64,000 nucleotides of DNA from NCBI RefSeq assembly GCF_012933505.1, contig NZ_JABBNB010000001.1, positions 372,001 to 436,000 on the forward strand. Direction: 5' to 3'. The notes under the pieces are model-generated. The model did no database searches, was not told the DNA's origin, and saw nothing but the letters and a program-made list of their open reading frames with translations. The translations under genes and the position numbers were made by a program. This DNA comes from Gordonia asplenii. Lineage in GTDB: Bacteria > Actinomycetota > Actinomycetes > Mycobacteriales > Mycobacteriaceae. Below are positions 1-9,063 of this stretch, in pieces. The stretch's first letter is position 1, and each line of letters starts with the position of its first letter.

Positions 1-1242
1 ATGATGGTGGCCATGACTAATGCGTTGTGGCACGGTTTTGCTGACATGGGGGCGGTCAACGCGGCCGGTCCGTTTGTGATCGCCCGGGGCGACGGCGCCC
101 ACGTGTTCGACACCGACGGCAACCAGTACCTCGACGCGACGGCGGGCCTGTGGTTCACCAACATCGGGCACGGCCGTGCCGAGGTCGCCGACGCCGTCGC
201 CGCTCAGCTCGGCAAATTGGCTCACTACTCGGGCTTCGGCGACTTGACCGCCGACGTCACCGTCGACTTGGCCAACCGACTGTCGGAGATCGCGCCGGTC
301 GCCGGCAGCAAGCTGTTCTTCACCTCCGGCGGCAGCGACTCGGTGGAAACCGCGGCGAAACTGGCCCGGCGCTACTGGCGGGAAGTCGGCAAGCCGGAGA
401 AGACCTTCCTGGTCGGCCGGTCGAAGGCCTACCACGGCATGCACATCGGAGGGACGTCCCTGGCCGGCATCCCGGCCAACCACGACGGCTACGGCGAATT
501 CCTGCCCGACACCCAGACCGTCGACTGGGATGACGCCAAGAGCCTGCTCGGTCTGATCGAGCGTGTGGGCGCCGAGCGCATCGCCGCATTCTTCTGCGAG
601 CCGATCATCGGCGCGGGCGGCGTGTACCTCCCGCCGGAGGGCTACCTCGAAGAGGTGCGCGCGATCTGCCGCGACAACGACGTACTGTTCGTCGCCGACG
701 AAGTGGTCACCGGTTTCGGCCGCATCGGCGGCGAATCATGGTTCGCCAGTTCACGTTTCGGGCTCGAACCGGACATGGTCACCACTGCCAAGGGCCTGAC
801 GTCGGGCTACGTGCCGATGGGTGCGGTGTTCATCGCGCCGCGCATCGCCGAGCCGTTCCACGGCGGCGGTGTCTGGTTCCGGCACGGCTACACCTACGGC
901 GGCCACGCCGGAGCGGCCGCCGCGGCGATGGCCAACCTCGACATCATCGAGCGCGAGGGACTGCTGGGCGAGGCATCGCGCCTCGAAGGCGACCTGGCGT
1001 CGGCGTTCGCGCCGCTCGCCGACCTCGACGTGGTCAGCGAGGTGCGCGTGGGCCTCGGCGCGGTCGCCGCCGTGCAGCTCGCCGATCCGGCGACCGCACC
1101 CGCCGCGGTGCTCAAACTACGTGCCAACGGCGTCGTGACCCGCGCCGCCGGCCAGGGTGCCCTGCAGGTGTCGCCGACCTTCGTGATGACCACCGAGCAG
1201 GTCGGCGAACTGGCCCAGCGCTTCGCCGACGCGCTGGGCTGA
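1..1242 (+). CDS. Class III PLP-dependent aminotransferase
   Basis: This 413-residue protein belongs to the class III (omega) aminotransferase family, which moves an amino group from an amine or omega-amino acid to a keto acid using pyridoxal phosphate. The cofactor aspartate lies in VADEVVTGFGR (Asp233). The Schiff-base lysine is in TTAKGLTSG (Lys264). The fold is complete to the stop codon. The reading frame begins at the first base of the window, so an upstream extension cannot be excluded; ATG at 1, 4 or 13 are all possible starts. The next gene lies on the opposite strand, so there is no visible operon partner downstream. The substrate cannot be read from the sequence; putrescine, beta-alanine/pyruvate or diamine transaminase activity are all compatible. 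Confidence 0.88.
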   Translation: MMVAMTNALWHGFADMGAVNAAGPFVIARGDGAHVFDTDGNQYLDATAGLWFTNIGHGRAEVADAVAAQLGKLAHYSGFGDLTADVTVDLANRLSEIAPVAGSKLFFTSGGSDSVETAAKLARRYWREVGKPEKTFLVGRSKAYHGMHIGGTSLAGIPANHDGYGEFLPDTQTVDWDDAKSLLGLIERVGAERIAAFFCEPIIGAGGVYLPPEGYLEEVRAICRDNDVLFVADEVVTGFGRIGGESWFASSRFGLEPDMVTTAKGLTSGYVPMGAVFIAPRIAEPFHGGGVWFRHGYTYGGHAGAAAAAMANLDIIEREGLLGEASRLEGDLASAFAPLADLDVVSEVRVGLGAVAAVQLADPATAPAAVLKLRANGVVTRAAGQGALQVSPTFVMTTEQVGELAQRFADALG

Positions 1243-1255
1243 GCGGCCGGCGCGA

Positions 1256-1693
1256 CTACGAGTTCGGGGTCAGCAGGAAGATCGGGATGACCCGACTCGT
1301 CCGGGTCTGATACTCGGCGTAGTTCGGGAAAGCGTCGACCGCGCGGTCCCACCACGTCGAGCGTTCCGCGCCCGACAGTTCCCGCGCGGTATAGCTGTGG
1401 ACTCGTTCGCCGTCGCGCAGATCCACCTCGGGATGGGCGACGACGTTGTGGTACCACTGCGGATTGTTGGGCGCGCCGCCGAGCGATGCGACGGCGAGGT
1501 ACTCGCCGTCGTGTTCGACGCGGATCAGCGGCGTCTTGCGCAGCTTGCCGGACTTGGCCCCGAGGGTGGTCAAGACGACGACGTCGATGCCGTTCATCGA
1601 CGTGCCTTCGGTCCCGCCGGACTCCTCGATGGTCTCCGCCTGTTTGCGTGCCCAGTCCGATGTGCTCGGTGCGTATTCTCCGTGAAGTGCCAT
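1256..1693 (-). CDS. DDN-type deazaflavin-dependent nitroreductase family protein
   Basis: This is a 145-residue protein of the nitroreductase/deazaflavin-dependent oxidoreductase family, the split-barrel F420-binding group that includes Ddn of M. tuberculosis. Family landmarks are [18 protein letters not shown] near residues 42-59, [20 protein letters not shown] after it, and a C-terminal [10 protein letters not shown] strand. The ATG at 1693 gives the normal family length of about 145 residues; the frame stays open further upstream but that part is antisense to the helicase frame. It converges on the aminotransferase with a 13-bp gap. These enzymes reduce diverse substrates with F420H2, but the substrate here is unknown. 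Confidence 0.85.
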   Translation of the reverse strand: MALHGEYAPSTSDWARKQAETIEESGGTEGTSMNGIDVVVLTTLGAKSGKLRKTPLIRVEHDGEYLAVASLGGAPNNPQWYHNVVAHPEVDLRDGERVHSYTARELSGAERSTWWDRAVDAFPNYAEYQTRTSRVIPIFLLTPNS

Positions 1694-1722
1694 ACGGTCC
1701 GAAACGTTCGGCGCGGGTCGAC

Positions 1723-3846
1723 TTATTCCGCGGACTCGCCTGCCGCGGTCAGTTCTTCCCACTCGTCGAGCAGCGACGAGTCGACCTCGCGGACCATTTC
1801 GCCGAGTCGCTCCGTCAGCGCAACGACGTCGTCGGTGGCGACGCTCTGCGGCAACCCGGACCGCAGGACTCGATAGGTGTCGGTGAGGTAGCGCAGCAGC
1901 ACTCCCTCGCTGCGGGCCAGCCCGTATTCGGAGACGAATTCGTTGAAGGTCTTCGAGTGCTCCAGGATCTCCCGGGACACCGACTTCGGCGACGGCGGGA
2001 ACGACCGCACCCACGGGTGTCCGGTGCGGTACACCCCGAAGGCGAAGGTGATCTCGTCGAGCAGCGGTTGCGGCCAGGTGATCTCCTCCAGCCGCGCCAT
2101 CCGCTCCTCGTACTCGATGCCGTCGGCCTTCATCTCGGCGATCGCGACGTCGCGGGCGACTTTGCGCTGGGCGAGCAGCACCTGGCGCGGATCGTCGAGG
2201 GTCGCTTCGACGACTGACAGAACGTCGAGATGATAGGTCGAGGAGTCGGCGTCGAGCAGGTCGAAGGCGGCCAGCGCGAACGCCGACAGCGGGTTGGTGA
2301 GCGCGAAATTCTCCGGCATGTCCACCGACAGTGCGACGTTCTTGCCCCACGAGTCGGGTTCGTCGAGCTGGACGACGATGCCCGAATCACGCAGGTCACG
2401 GTAGAGGGTGATGGTGTGCTTGATGTGTTTGAGCTGCCGGGCGCGGGTCTCGTGATTGGTCTCCAGCAGATGCCGCAACGCGTCGAAGCAGTCGCCGGGG
2501 CGGGCGAGGACCTCCATGAGCATCGCCATCGTCATGTGGAAATGCGAGCGCAGCGGCTCGTTGGGGGCGGTGGTGAGGGTGACGAAGGTCTGCTCGCCCC
2601 ACGACACGAAGCCCTCCGGCGGCTTGCGCCGCACCACCTTGCGCATCTTCTTCGGATCGGCGCCGGCCTTGGCGACCAAACGTGCGTTCTCGACGTCGTG
2701 TTCGGGGGCCTGCGCGACGACGTACCCGACGGTGTCGAACCCCGCGCGCCCGGCCCGCCCGGCGATCTGGTGGAACTCCCGCGCCTGCAGCCGCCGCACC
2801 TTGGTGCCGTCGTATTTCGACAACCCGGCGAACAGCACGGTACGGATCGGCACGTTGATCCCGACGCCGAGGGTGTCGGTGCCCGCGACCACCCGCAGAA
2901 GTCCCTGTTGCGCAAGACGTTCGACGAGCCGCCGGTAGCGCGGCAGCATGCCCGCGTGATGCACTCCGATGCCGGCGCGCAGCAGTTTGCTCAGCGTCGC
3001 GCCGAAGCCGGTGCCGAAGCGGAAGTCGCCGATGGCTTCGGCGATGAGTGCGCGGTGGGCCTTGTCGGCGACCTTCGCCGACATCAGCGCCTGCGCGCGT
3101 TCGACCGCCGACGCCTGGGTGAAGTGCACCACGTACACCGGCGACCGTCCGGCGTCGACGAGCTTCTCGATGGTCTCGTGGATGGGTGTGAGGGCGTAGT
3201 CGTATTCGAGGGGGACCGGTCGGGTGGCGCCGGTGACCGCCGCCGTCGGTCGCTTGGTCCGACGCTGCAGGTCGTCGACGAAGAAGCTGACGTCGCCGAG
3301 CGTCGCCGACATCAGCAGGAACTGGGTGTCGGGCAGCTCGATGAGCGGTACCTGCCACGCCCAGCCGCGGTCCCGGTCGCCGTAGTAGTGAAACTCGTCG
3401 GCGACGAGCAAGCCGATATCCGACATCGGCCCGTCGCGCAGGGCGATGTTGGCGACCACCTCGGCGGTCGCGCAGATGACCGAGGCGGTGGAATTGACCG
3501 AGGCGTCGCCGGTCAGCAATCCGACGTTCTCCGCACCGAAGGCGTCGCACAGGTCGAAGAACTTCTCGCTGACCAGCGCCTTGATGGGTGCGGTGTAATA
3601 CGCTCGACGCCCCCGCTGCAGCGCGAAGAAGATGGCGCCGGTCGCCACCAATGACTTGCCCGAGCCGGTCGGCGTCGCCAAGATCACATGTGCGTCGCCG
3701 ACCAGTTCCAGCAGTGCTTCTTCCTGGTGGGGATAGAACTGCAGGCCACGTTCCTGCGCCCAGTCGGTGAAATCGTCGAAGGCCAGGTCTTCGTCGAACT
3801 CGTCGTCGCCGAAGTCGATGTCGTCAGATGTCAGTGGGACCGGCAT
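1723..3846 (-). CDS. DEAD/DEAH-box helicase with DUF3516 C-terminal domain
   Basis: This 707-residue superfamily 2 helicase probably unwinds RNA. Motif I is ATPTGSGKS (residues 57-65). Motif II reads DEFH (150-153) rather than DEAH or DExH. Motif III is SAT near 180. Motif VI is [10 protein letters not shown] in the 340s. The C-terminal half matches the actinobacterial DUF3516 type that follows this helicase core. An acidic stretch rich in Asp and Glu occupies the first 30 residues. The ATG at 3846 lies 23 bases inside the 3' end of the upstream PAC2 gene, so the two are probably co-transcribed and translationally coupled. The exact RNA substrate is unknown. Confidence 0.9.
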   Translation of the reverse strand: MPVPLTSDDIDFGDDEFDEDLAFDDFTDWAQERGLQFYPHQEEALLELVGDAHVILATPTGSGKSLVATGAIFFALQRGRRAYYTAPIKALVSEKFFDLCDAFGAENVGLLTGDASVNSTASVICATAEVVANIALRDGPMSDIGLLVADEFHYYGDRDRGWAWQVPLIELPDTQFLLMSATLGDVSFFVDDLQRRTKRPTAAVTGATRPVPLEYDYALTPIHETIEKLVDAGRSPVYVVHFTQASAVERAQALMSAKVADKAHRALIAEAIGDFRFGTGFGATLSKLLRAGIGVHHAGMLPRYRRLVERLAQQGLLRVVAGTDTLGVGINVPIRTVLFAGLSKYDGTKVRRLQAREFHQIAGRAGRAGFDTVGYVVAQAPEHDVENARLVAKAGADPKKMRKVVRRKPPEGFVSWGEQTFVTLTTAPNEPLRSHFHMTMAMLMEVLARPGDCFDALRHLLETNHETRARQLKHIKHTITLYRDLRDSGIVVQLDEPDSWGKNVALSVDMPENFALTNPLSAFALAAFDLLDADSSTYHLDVLSVVEATLDDPRQVLLAQRKVARDVAIAEMKADGIEYEERMARLEEITWPQPLLDEITFAFGVYRTGHPWVRSFPPSPKSVSREILEHSKTFNEFVSEYGLARSEGVLLRYLTDTYRVLRSGLPQSVATDDVVALTERLGEMVREVDSSLLDEWEELTAAGESAE

Positions 3847-4780
3847 CGCCCTGTTCTCGGTCGCGGTTGTGCTGCGCGAGGAACTTCTCCAGCTCGGCTC
3901 CGAGCTCGTCGCCGCTGGGCAACGGCTCGTCGGCGGCCAGCAACGACGCCTGAGTCTGCGCGGCCTCGTGGAAGCTGTCGTACTGCGACTCCAGTGCGGA
4001 CACCACCGACTGGATCTCGCTGTTGCCCGACACCTCGTTGTCGATCTGCTCGCGGACCGCGGCGGCCGCGTTCTCCAGCGCTGCGACCGGCAGTTTCAGT
4101 CCGGTCACGTCGCCGACCGTCTCGATCAGCCGCGCTGCGGCACCCGGGTAGTTGGCCTGCGACAAGTAGTGCGGCACATGCGCCGACAATCCCGAACCGC
4201 GGTACCCGTGCTCGGTGAGCCGCAACTCCAGCAGCATCGACACCGACGCCGGGATCCTCATCTCCGACCCCCAACGCGGCAGGTCGCCCATCTGTTCACG
4301 ATCTCCGTGCGCGGTGATGGTTGCGGGACGAGTGTGCGGCACCGCCATCGGGATGGCGTTGAGACCGATGACGTCGTTCACGCCGAACTGCTCGGTCAGG
4401 CGCCGGACCGCTTCGACGAACTGCTCCCAGCGCAGATCCGGCTCCGCGCCGGAGAGCAGCAGAAACGGGACACCAGCGGTGTCGCGGATGGCGTGCATGG
4501 TCAGTTTCGGCATGTCGACCGAGGTGAACGCGTCGCCGGAGAACGTCATGGTGGGTCGCCGCGAGCGGTAGTCGATGAGCTCGTCGGTGTTGAACGTGGC
4601 GACGAGTTCGGAGTCGAGGCTGTTGCGCAGGTGTTCGGCGGCCAGCGCGATCGCATGCCCGGCGTCGGCGAAGCCTTCCAGGGCGTGAATCAACACGGGC
4701 CCGCGGTCGGCGGAACCGGACATCTGCGGCGCAGGGAATTCCAACTCGTAGAGCGAACTGCGCTCCTGGTTCTCGTCCAT
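3824..4780 (-). CDS. PAC2 family protein
   Basis: This is a 318-residue PAC2-family protein, the group related to proteasome assembly chaperone 2, common in Actinobacteria (the M. tuberculosis relative is Rv2714). The recognisable region is GPVLIHALEGFADAGHA near residues 27-43, followed by the alternating beta-alpha pattern of the family with VNDVIGLNAIPMAVPHTRP in the middle. The C-terminal third is helical. It is the first gene of a leftward pair and overlaps the helicase by 23 bases. In bacteria the function of these proteins is not settled; a chaperone-like or ligand-binding role is inferred from family membership only. Confidence 0.85.
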   Translation of the reverse strand: MDENQERSSLYELEFPAPQMSGSADRGPVLIHALEGFADAGHAIALAAEHLRNSLDSELVATFNTDELIDYRSRRPTMTFSGDAFTSVDMPKLTMHAIRDTAGVPFLLLSGAEPDLRWEQFVEAVRRLTEQFGVNDVIGLNAIPMAVPHTRPATITAHGDREQMGDLPRWGSEMRIPASVSMLLELRLTEHGYRGSGLSAHVPHYLSQANYPGAAARLIETVGDVTGLKLPVAALENAAAAVREQIDNEVSGNSEIQSVVSALESQYDSFHEAAQTQASLLAADEPLPSGDELGAELEKFLAQHNRDREQGDAGPTDI

Positions 4781-4994
4781 CTTCGTGCCTCCTGTTCTCG
4801 AGCGTGCTGACCGGTGAAGTGACCATTGTCCCTCACGACGGCCCGACTAGGCGAATCGATTCACCCAGTCGAATGGTCTGCACGGCGTCGAGTCGATGTT
4901 TCGCACCGAATTACGGTGTATCGCTTGGGTGCAACGCACCGAAGGGGCGGGTGATTCCCGGTCCGCGCACCCATTGCTGGCAGACTCGAGGGCT

Positions 4995-5729
4995 GTGACG
5001 ATTCGACGACGCCGAGCCGCGCTGAGCCTGCTGACCGTGTTGTCGGTTTCCGTCGCCGTAGCGGCGTGCAGCGTGAACGGGACGTCGCAGCCCGACGTCT
5101 CCGTGCGGTTGCCGCCGGCCGCCGACTTCCCGACCGGCGTCAGCGCCACCCCGGTAACGGGTGCGGGATTGGCCGCGGTGATCGCCGACGTCGTCGGGGA
5201 CGCGCCCGGGGGGAGCGTCGAACCGTCGACGTGCGCGCCCGCGGCGTTGTCGTCGAATCCGGCGGACAGTGCGGGACTGGTGGCGCAACTGCCCGCGGCG
5301 TCGGACCTTCCGGGTACCCTCACGGTTTTGGCGACACGGGTGGCGACACCGCTGTCGGCGGTGGAAAGCCAAGTGGCGCGGTGTAAGTCGTTTGTGCGGA
5401 CCAATGTCGCGGGGGCCCGGTCGACGGTGCGGCAGGTCCTCACCCCGGCCCCGACGTCGCCGGTGTCGGATGTGTCGACCCTGGGCATCGCCGCGACGCA
5501 GACCACCGGCGGCTCAGGACCGGGCGGCACCGGTGACAATGCGTTCGGTGTGGCGTCGAAAAGCTATCTGGCACAGCGCGAGGGCGTTCGCGTGTACGTG
5601 GTGTATCGAGGGCTGGCGACGTCGGCGGCCGCAGGCGCCGACCCGCAACTGGTCGCCGATCAGCAGACCGCCGACCTCGACGCGCTCTTCGGCAAAGCGG
5701 TGACCTCGGCGTTCGGTCGGGGCCGCTAG
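4995..5729 (+). CDS. Putative secreted lipoprotein
   Basis: I chose GTG 4995 because it places a basic N-terminus (TIRRRRAAL), a hydrophobic stretch and a lipobox VAAC ending at Cys25 exactly where a lipoprotein signal should be. Starting at 4896 would add 33 residues of non-signal sequence. The mature part of about 220 residues is rich in Ala, Ser, Thr and Pro, with a few conserved-looking cysteines and no enzyme motif that I recognise. It resembles the many solute-binding-like lipoproteins of mycolic-acid bacteria. It diverges from the PAC2 gene and is followed in the same direction by the DUF4192 gene after about 120 bp. Confidence 0.7.
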   Translation: MTIRRRRAALSLLTVLSVSVAVAACSVNGTSQPDVSVRLPPAADFPTGVSATPVTGAGLAAVIADVVGDAPGGSVEPSTCAPAALSSNPADSAGLVAQLPAASDLPGTLTVLATRVATPLSAVESQVARCKSFVRTNVAGARSTVRQVLTPAPTSPVSDVSTLGIAATQTTGGSGPGGTGDNAFGVASKSYLAQREGVRVYVVYRGLATSAAAGADPQLVADQQTADLDALFGKAVTSAFGRGR

Positions 5730-5852
5730 TGGATCGTCGGCTCCACGCATCGTCGCAGGTCGATCTGTGGACGACGGCGCTCACTGTGGACGACACGCCG
5801 ACGCTGTGAATTGCCCTCTTGCACAATCGAATCGGCGCCCGACGATGGGTTC

Positions 5853-6938
5853 ATGACTACACACCACACCACCGGGGCCCTACAAGCGCGGGTCTTGCTC
5901 AACGCCGTCGGCGGGCTGATCGGCTTCATCCCGGAGCGATCGCTGGTCCTCGTCGCCTTCGACGAGGACGGCTCGGTCAATTCCACGATGCGCCAGGACA
6001 TCGTGCTCGACGCCGCGGGCGCACCGCGGCCGGAATTCCTCGGCGTCGTCGACAACCTGGCGACACTTCTGCTCGAGTACGACGCCGCGGTGGTCGTGGC
6101 GATCATCATCGACGACCGCTACCCGCCGGATTCGCCGCAGGTCGCCGAACTCGTCGAGCGGATCTCCGGACTCTTCGACGACTACGGAGGGCTCGCCGCC
6201 GCCTACGCCACCAGCACCTACGCGACGGGCGAGCACTGGCACACCGTGCTGCCGGGACCCGCGTCGAGGATCCTCGCGGCCTCACCGGCCGGGGGAGTGC
6301 TCGCCGACCCGACGTCGTCGCCGACGGCACTCGACCGGGCGGTACGGCGCGGGCGGCCGGTACTTCGCAAGCGCGCGATGATGGGGGAGATGCTCGCCGA
6401 GACGCGACACTGCACCGACCCGAGCTGCTCGACCGATCGGCTGCGCGCGCACGGGAAGCTCACCCGTGAGGAACAGGGCGACCTGTTGAGCTTCGCCTTC
6501 GACGCTCTGCGAACGCTGGCCGCCGGCTCGCGCACCTCCGGCGTCGAAATCCCTTGTGCCGCACTGGGAACCTGGTACCGGGCACTCACCGATCTCACGG
6601 TTCGAGATGCCCTGCTGGCCGTGTCGATCACCGAGCTGCGCGATCCCGCCGAACGGATGTGGCGAGAACTGACCAGGGTTCTGCGGGGCAGCGGTCGCGC
6701 CAGCGCGGCGACGATGCTGGCCCACCTGCACTACATCGCCGGCGAGGGCGCGTTCGCCGGCGTCGCCCTCGACGTCGCGCTCGGCGCGGACCGCGAATGG
6801 TCGTTCGCGGTCTTGCTCGACCGAGCGTTGCGCGCGGGCGTGCGACCGAGCCTGCTGTGGGACGTGGTCGCCGACTCCTACCGCACGGCGCATGACTTGG
6901 GCGTGACGATGCCCGAGCCGACGCTCAAGAGCGCATGA
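5853..6938 (+). CDS. DUF4192 domain-containing protein
   Basis: This is a 361-residue protein of the actinobacterial DUF4192 family, of unknown function. The N-terminal block with LLNAVGGLIGFIPERSLVLV (residues 14-33) and the paired CTDPSC and later alanine-rich helices are typical. The start at ATG 5853 is preferred over ATG 5811 because the family begins just before the LLNAVGGLIGF block. It converges on ideR with only 6 bp between stop codons, and the M. tuberculosis locus has the same arrangement (Rv2712c next to ideR). No catalytic motif is evident. Confidence 0.8.
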   Translation: MTTHHTTGALQARVLLNAVGGLIGFIPERSLVLVAFDEDGSVNSTMRQDIVLDAAGAPRPEFLGVVDNLATLLLEYDAAVVVAIIIDDRYPPDSPQVAELVERISGLFDDYGGLAAAYATSTYATGEHWHTVLPGPASRILAASPAGGVLADPTSSPTALDRAVRRGRPVLRKRAMMGEMLAETRHCTDPSCSTDRLRAHGKLTREEQGDLLSFAFDALRTLAAGSRTSGVEIPCAALGTWYRALTDLTVRDALLAVSITELRDPAERMWRELTRVLRGSGRASAATMLAHLHYIAGEGAFAGVALDVALGADREWSFAVLLDRALRAGVRPSLLWDVVADSYRTAHDLGVTMPEPTLKSA

Positions 6939-6944
6939 GCAGGC

Positions 6945-7628
6945 TCACACCTTTTCCACGAAGATCGAATGCGCCATCTCGGTCGAGAGCATCAGCCCCT
7001 CGTGACCGGGGGTGTTGATCGTGTACGACCGCGGCGAGCCGGTCACCGTGACGCGCGCATTGGGCACCACGCCCGCCTCGCGGAGGTTCGTGATCAGTTC
7101 CGGATCGGACTGGGCGTGCTCGGAGAGTCGACGTACGACGACGGCGACGGCGTCGCCCTGCGGAAGGTCGGAGACGCGGCAGGCCGAATCGGCGACGGCG
7201 GCCGGTTCGGCGCCGAGCAGTTCGAGGCCGGGAATCGGGTTGCCGTACGGCGAGGTGGTGGGATTGTCCAGCACATTGACCAGGCGGCGCTCGACGCTCT
7301 CGCTCATGACGTGCTCCCAGCGGCACGCCTCGTCGTGGACCTCGTCCCACGGCAGGCCGATCACGTCGACGAGCAGCCGCTCGGCGAGGCGATGCTTGCG
7401 CATCACGGAGATGGCCAGTTCGCGGCCCTTGGGGGTCAGTTCCAGCTGGCGGTCGCCCGCGACGTGCAGCAATCCGTCACGCTCCATCCGGGCTACCGTC
7501 TGCGACACCGTGGGACCACTCTGCTCGAGCCGCTCCGCGATGCGTGCGCGCAATGGGACAATTCCCTCTTCCTCGAGGTCGTAGATTGTGCGCAAATACA
7601 TTTCGGTGGTGTCGACCAAGTCGTTCAC
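6945..7628 (-). CDS. ideR: Iron-dependent transcriptional repressor IdeR (DtxR family)
   Basis: This 227-residue DtxR-family regulator binds Fe(II) and represses siderophore and iron-uptake genes while activating iron storage in this order. With the GTG start at 7628 the metal ligands fall at the numbering known for IdeR/DtxR: Met10, His79, Glu83, His98, Cys102, Glu105 and His106. That agreement fixes the start, although the frame remains open further upstream. The winged helix occupies about residues 1-70, the dimerisation/metal domain 71-140, and an SH3-like domain the C-terminus. A purine-rich stretch lies upstream of the GTG. The gene diverges from acuC with a 139-bp intergenic region. 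I saw no clear IdeR box in this window. Confidence 0.96.
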   Translation of the reverse strand: MNDLVDTTEMYLRTIYDLEEEGIVPLRARIAERLEQSGPTVSQTVARMERDGLLHVAGDRQLELTPKGRELAISVMRKHRLAERLLVDVIGLPWDEVHDEACRWEHVMSESVERRLVNVLDNPTTSPYGNPIPGLELLGAEPAAVADSACRVSDLPQGDAVAVVVRRLSEHAQSDPELITNLREAGVVPNARVTVTGSPRSYTINTPGHEGLMLSTEMAHSIFVEKV

Positions 7629-7767
7629 GTCGCCCCAGTTCCCTTTCGTGGCCCGCTGTGAGCTTCCAGGATACAACCTGTGCCGACATTCACCGTTGCG
7701 CGCGCGATGGTGGCTCCGGGCAATCTGGGCTCGCGTCGTCGCGGTGTCGGCGTCAGACACTAGTGTG

Positions 7768-9063
7768 ATGTCCGTGGCAGATTCAGTCGGCAGTGAGCAG
7801 AGCCCCGGGCCGGGCGCGGACGAGGCCGCCGTCATCTGGAGCGAGGGCTACCTCAGCTACAAATGGGCGCACACCCACCCGATGAATCCGGTCCGCCTCG
7901 CGCTGACCGTGTCGCTAGCGCAGAGCCTCGGCGTCTTCGACGACGTCGACCCGATCCCCCCACTCGAACTCGACGACGACGCGCTCAAGGTCGTACACAC
8001 CGCCGACTACATCAATGCCGTGCGGGCCGTCGGGTCGGGGACCGCATCGTTGTCGGGTCCGCTCCTGGAGCGGCTGTTCGGCCTCGGTGACGCCGACAAT
8101 CCGATCTTCGACGGAATGCACGAGGCATCTCGGCTGCTGGTCGGCGGGACAGTCGCGGCGGCGCAGGCCATCGCGAGCGGCTCGGTGCGCCGAGCGGTCA
8201 ACATCGGCGGTGGCATGCACCACGCGATGCCGGCCCGTGCCGCCGGGTTCTGCGTCTACAACGACTGTTCGGTGGCCATCAAATGGCTGCTCGCCAACGG
8301 CTTCGACCGGATCGCCTACATCGACATCGACGCACACCACGGGGACGGCGTTCAACTCGAGTTCATCGACGATCCCCGGGTGATGACAGTGTCGTTGCAT
8401 CAGCATCCGGCCACACTGTGGCCGGGCACCGGGTGGTCCACGGAGGTCGGCGACGGTGCGGCGGCCGGTGCGTCGGTCAACCTGCCGCTGATGCCCGGTG
8501 TGACAGATCGCTTGTGGCTCAGGTCATTCCACAGCGTCGTGCCGTCGATGATGGAGGCCTTCAAGCCGCAGATCCTGATCAGCCAATGTGGCGCCGACAG
8601 TCACCGGGCCGACCCGCTGACCGATCTGTCGCTGACCGTCGACGGCCAGCGCGCCGCCATCTACGCGATGCGCGACCTCGCCGACCGCTACTGCGACGGC
8701 CGTTGGCTGACCGTCGGCGGCGGCGGTTACGGCGTGATCAACGTCGTACCGCGTATCTGGACGCACCTGATCGCGGCGACCCTGGGCCGCAGCGTCGATC
8801 CGTCGACGCTCATCGGTGACGAATGGCTCGACGGTGCGCGAACCATTGCGGCGCAGGTCCATTCGGATTACTCCCGCCCGCCGGAGACCACCATGTCCGA
8901 CGGCGGCGACGTGAATTACGTCGCATGGGACGGCGACACCGGGCAGGTGCCGCCCGAGGGCATCACCGAGAAGGCGCAAGCACAGACTGACCGTTCTATC
9001 CTGGCTACCCGACGTGCGGTGTTCCCGCTGCACGGACTCGACCCGGAGGATCCTCGTGACTGA
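7768..9063 (+). CDS. acuC: AcuC-type protein deacetylase (HDAC family)
   Basis: This is a zinc-dependent deacetylase of the arginase/HDAC fold, 431 residues from ATG 7768. Catalytic landmarks are GGGMHHA, YIDIDAHHGDG (about residues 185-195), CGADSH and the GGGGY tyrosine loop, so all zinc ligands and the catalytic Tyr appear present. AcuC removes acetyl groups from lysines, classically reactivating acetyl-CoA synthetase. The gene overlaps the start of a GNAT/acyl-CoA-synthetase fusion by 8 bases, so a deacetylase and a candidate acetyltransferase are translationally coupled. The ideR-side intergenic region contains the palindrome ACACTAGTGT (7757-7766) directly before the start. The frame is open upstream to 7588, but the conserved part begins after residue 20 of the start used here. 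Confidence 0.9.
   Translation: MSVADSVGSEQSPGPGADEAAVIWSEGYLSYKWAHTHPMNPVRLALTVSLAQSLGVFDDVDPIPPLELDDDALKVVHTADYINAVRAVGSGTASLSGPLLERLFGLGDADNPIFDGMHEASRLLVGGTVAAAQAIASGSVRRAVNIGGGMHHAMPARAAGFCVYNDCSVAIKWLLANGFDRIAYIDIDAHHGDGVQLEFIDDPRVMTVSLHQHPATLWPGTGWSTEVGDGAAAGASVNLPLMPGVTDRLWLRSFHSVVPSMMEAFKPQILISQCGADSHRADPLTDLSLTVDGQRAAIYAMRDLADRYCDGRWLTVGGGGYGVINVVPRIWTHLIAATLGRSVDPSTLIGDEWLDGARTIAAQVHSDYSRPPETTMSDGGDVNYVAWDGDTGQVPPEGITEKAQAQTDRSILATRRAVFPLHGLDPEDPRD

Noticed and set aside
2230-3654. 474-codon open frame on the plus strand opposite the DUF3516 helicase
   Set aside because: It is an antisense shadow in high-GC DNA. Its translation is Arg/Gly/Val/Asp-rich without any family signature, while the opposite frame carries all helicase motifs.
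7757-7766. ACACTAGTGT before acuC considered as a regulator operator
   Set aside because: It is a single 10-bp palindrome overlapping the start region; alone it is too short to support an operator call, so it is only mentioned in the acuC entry.
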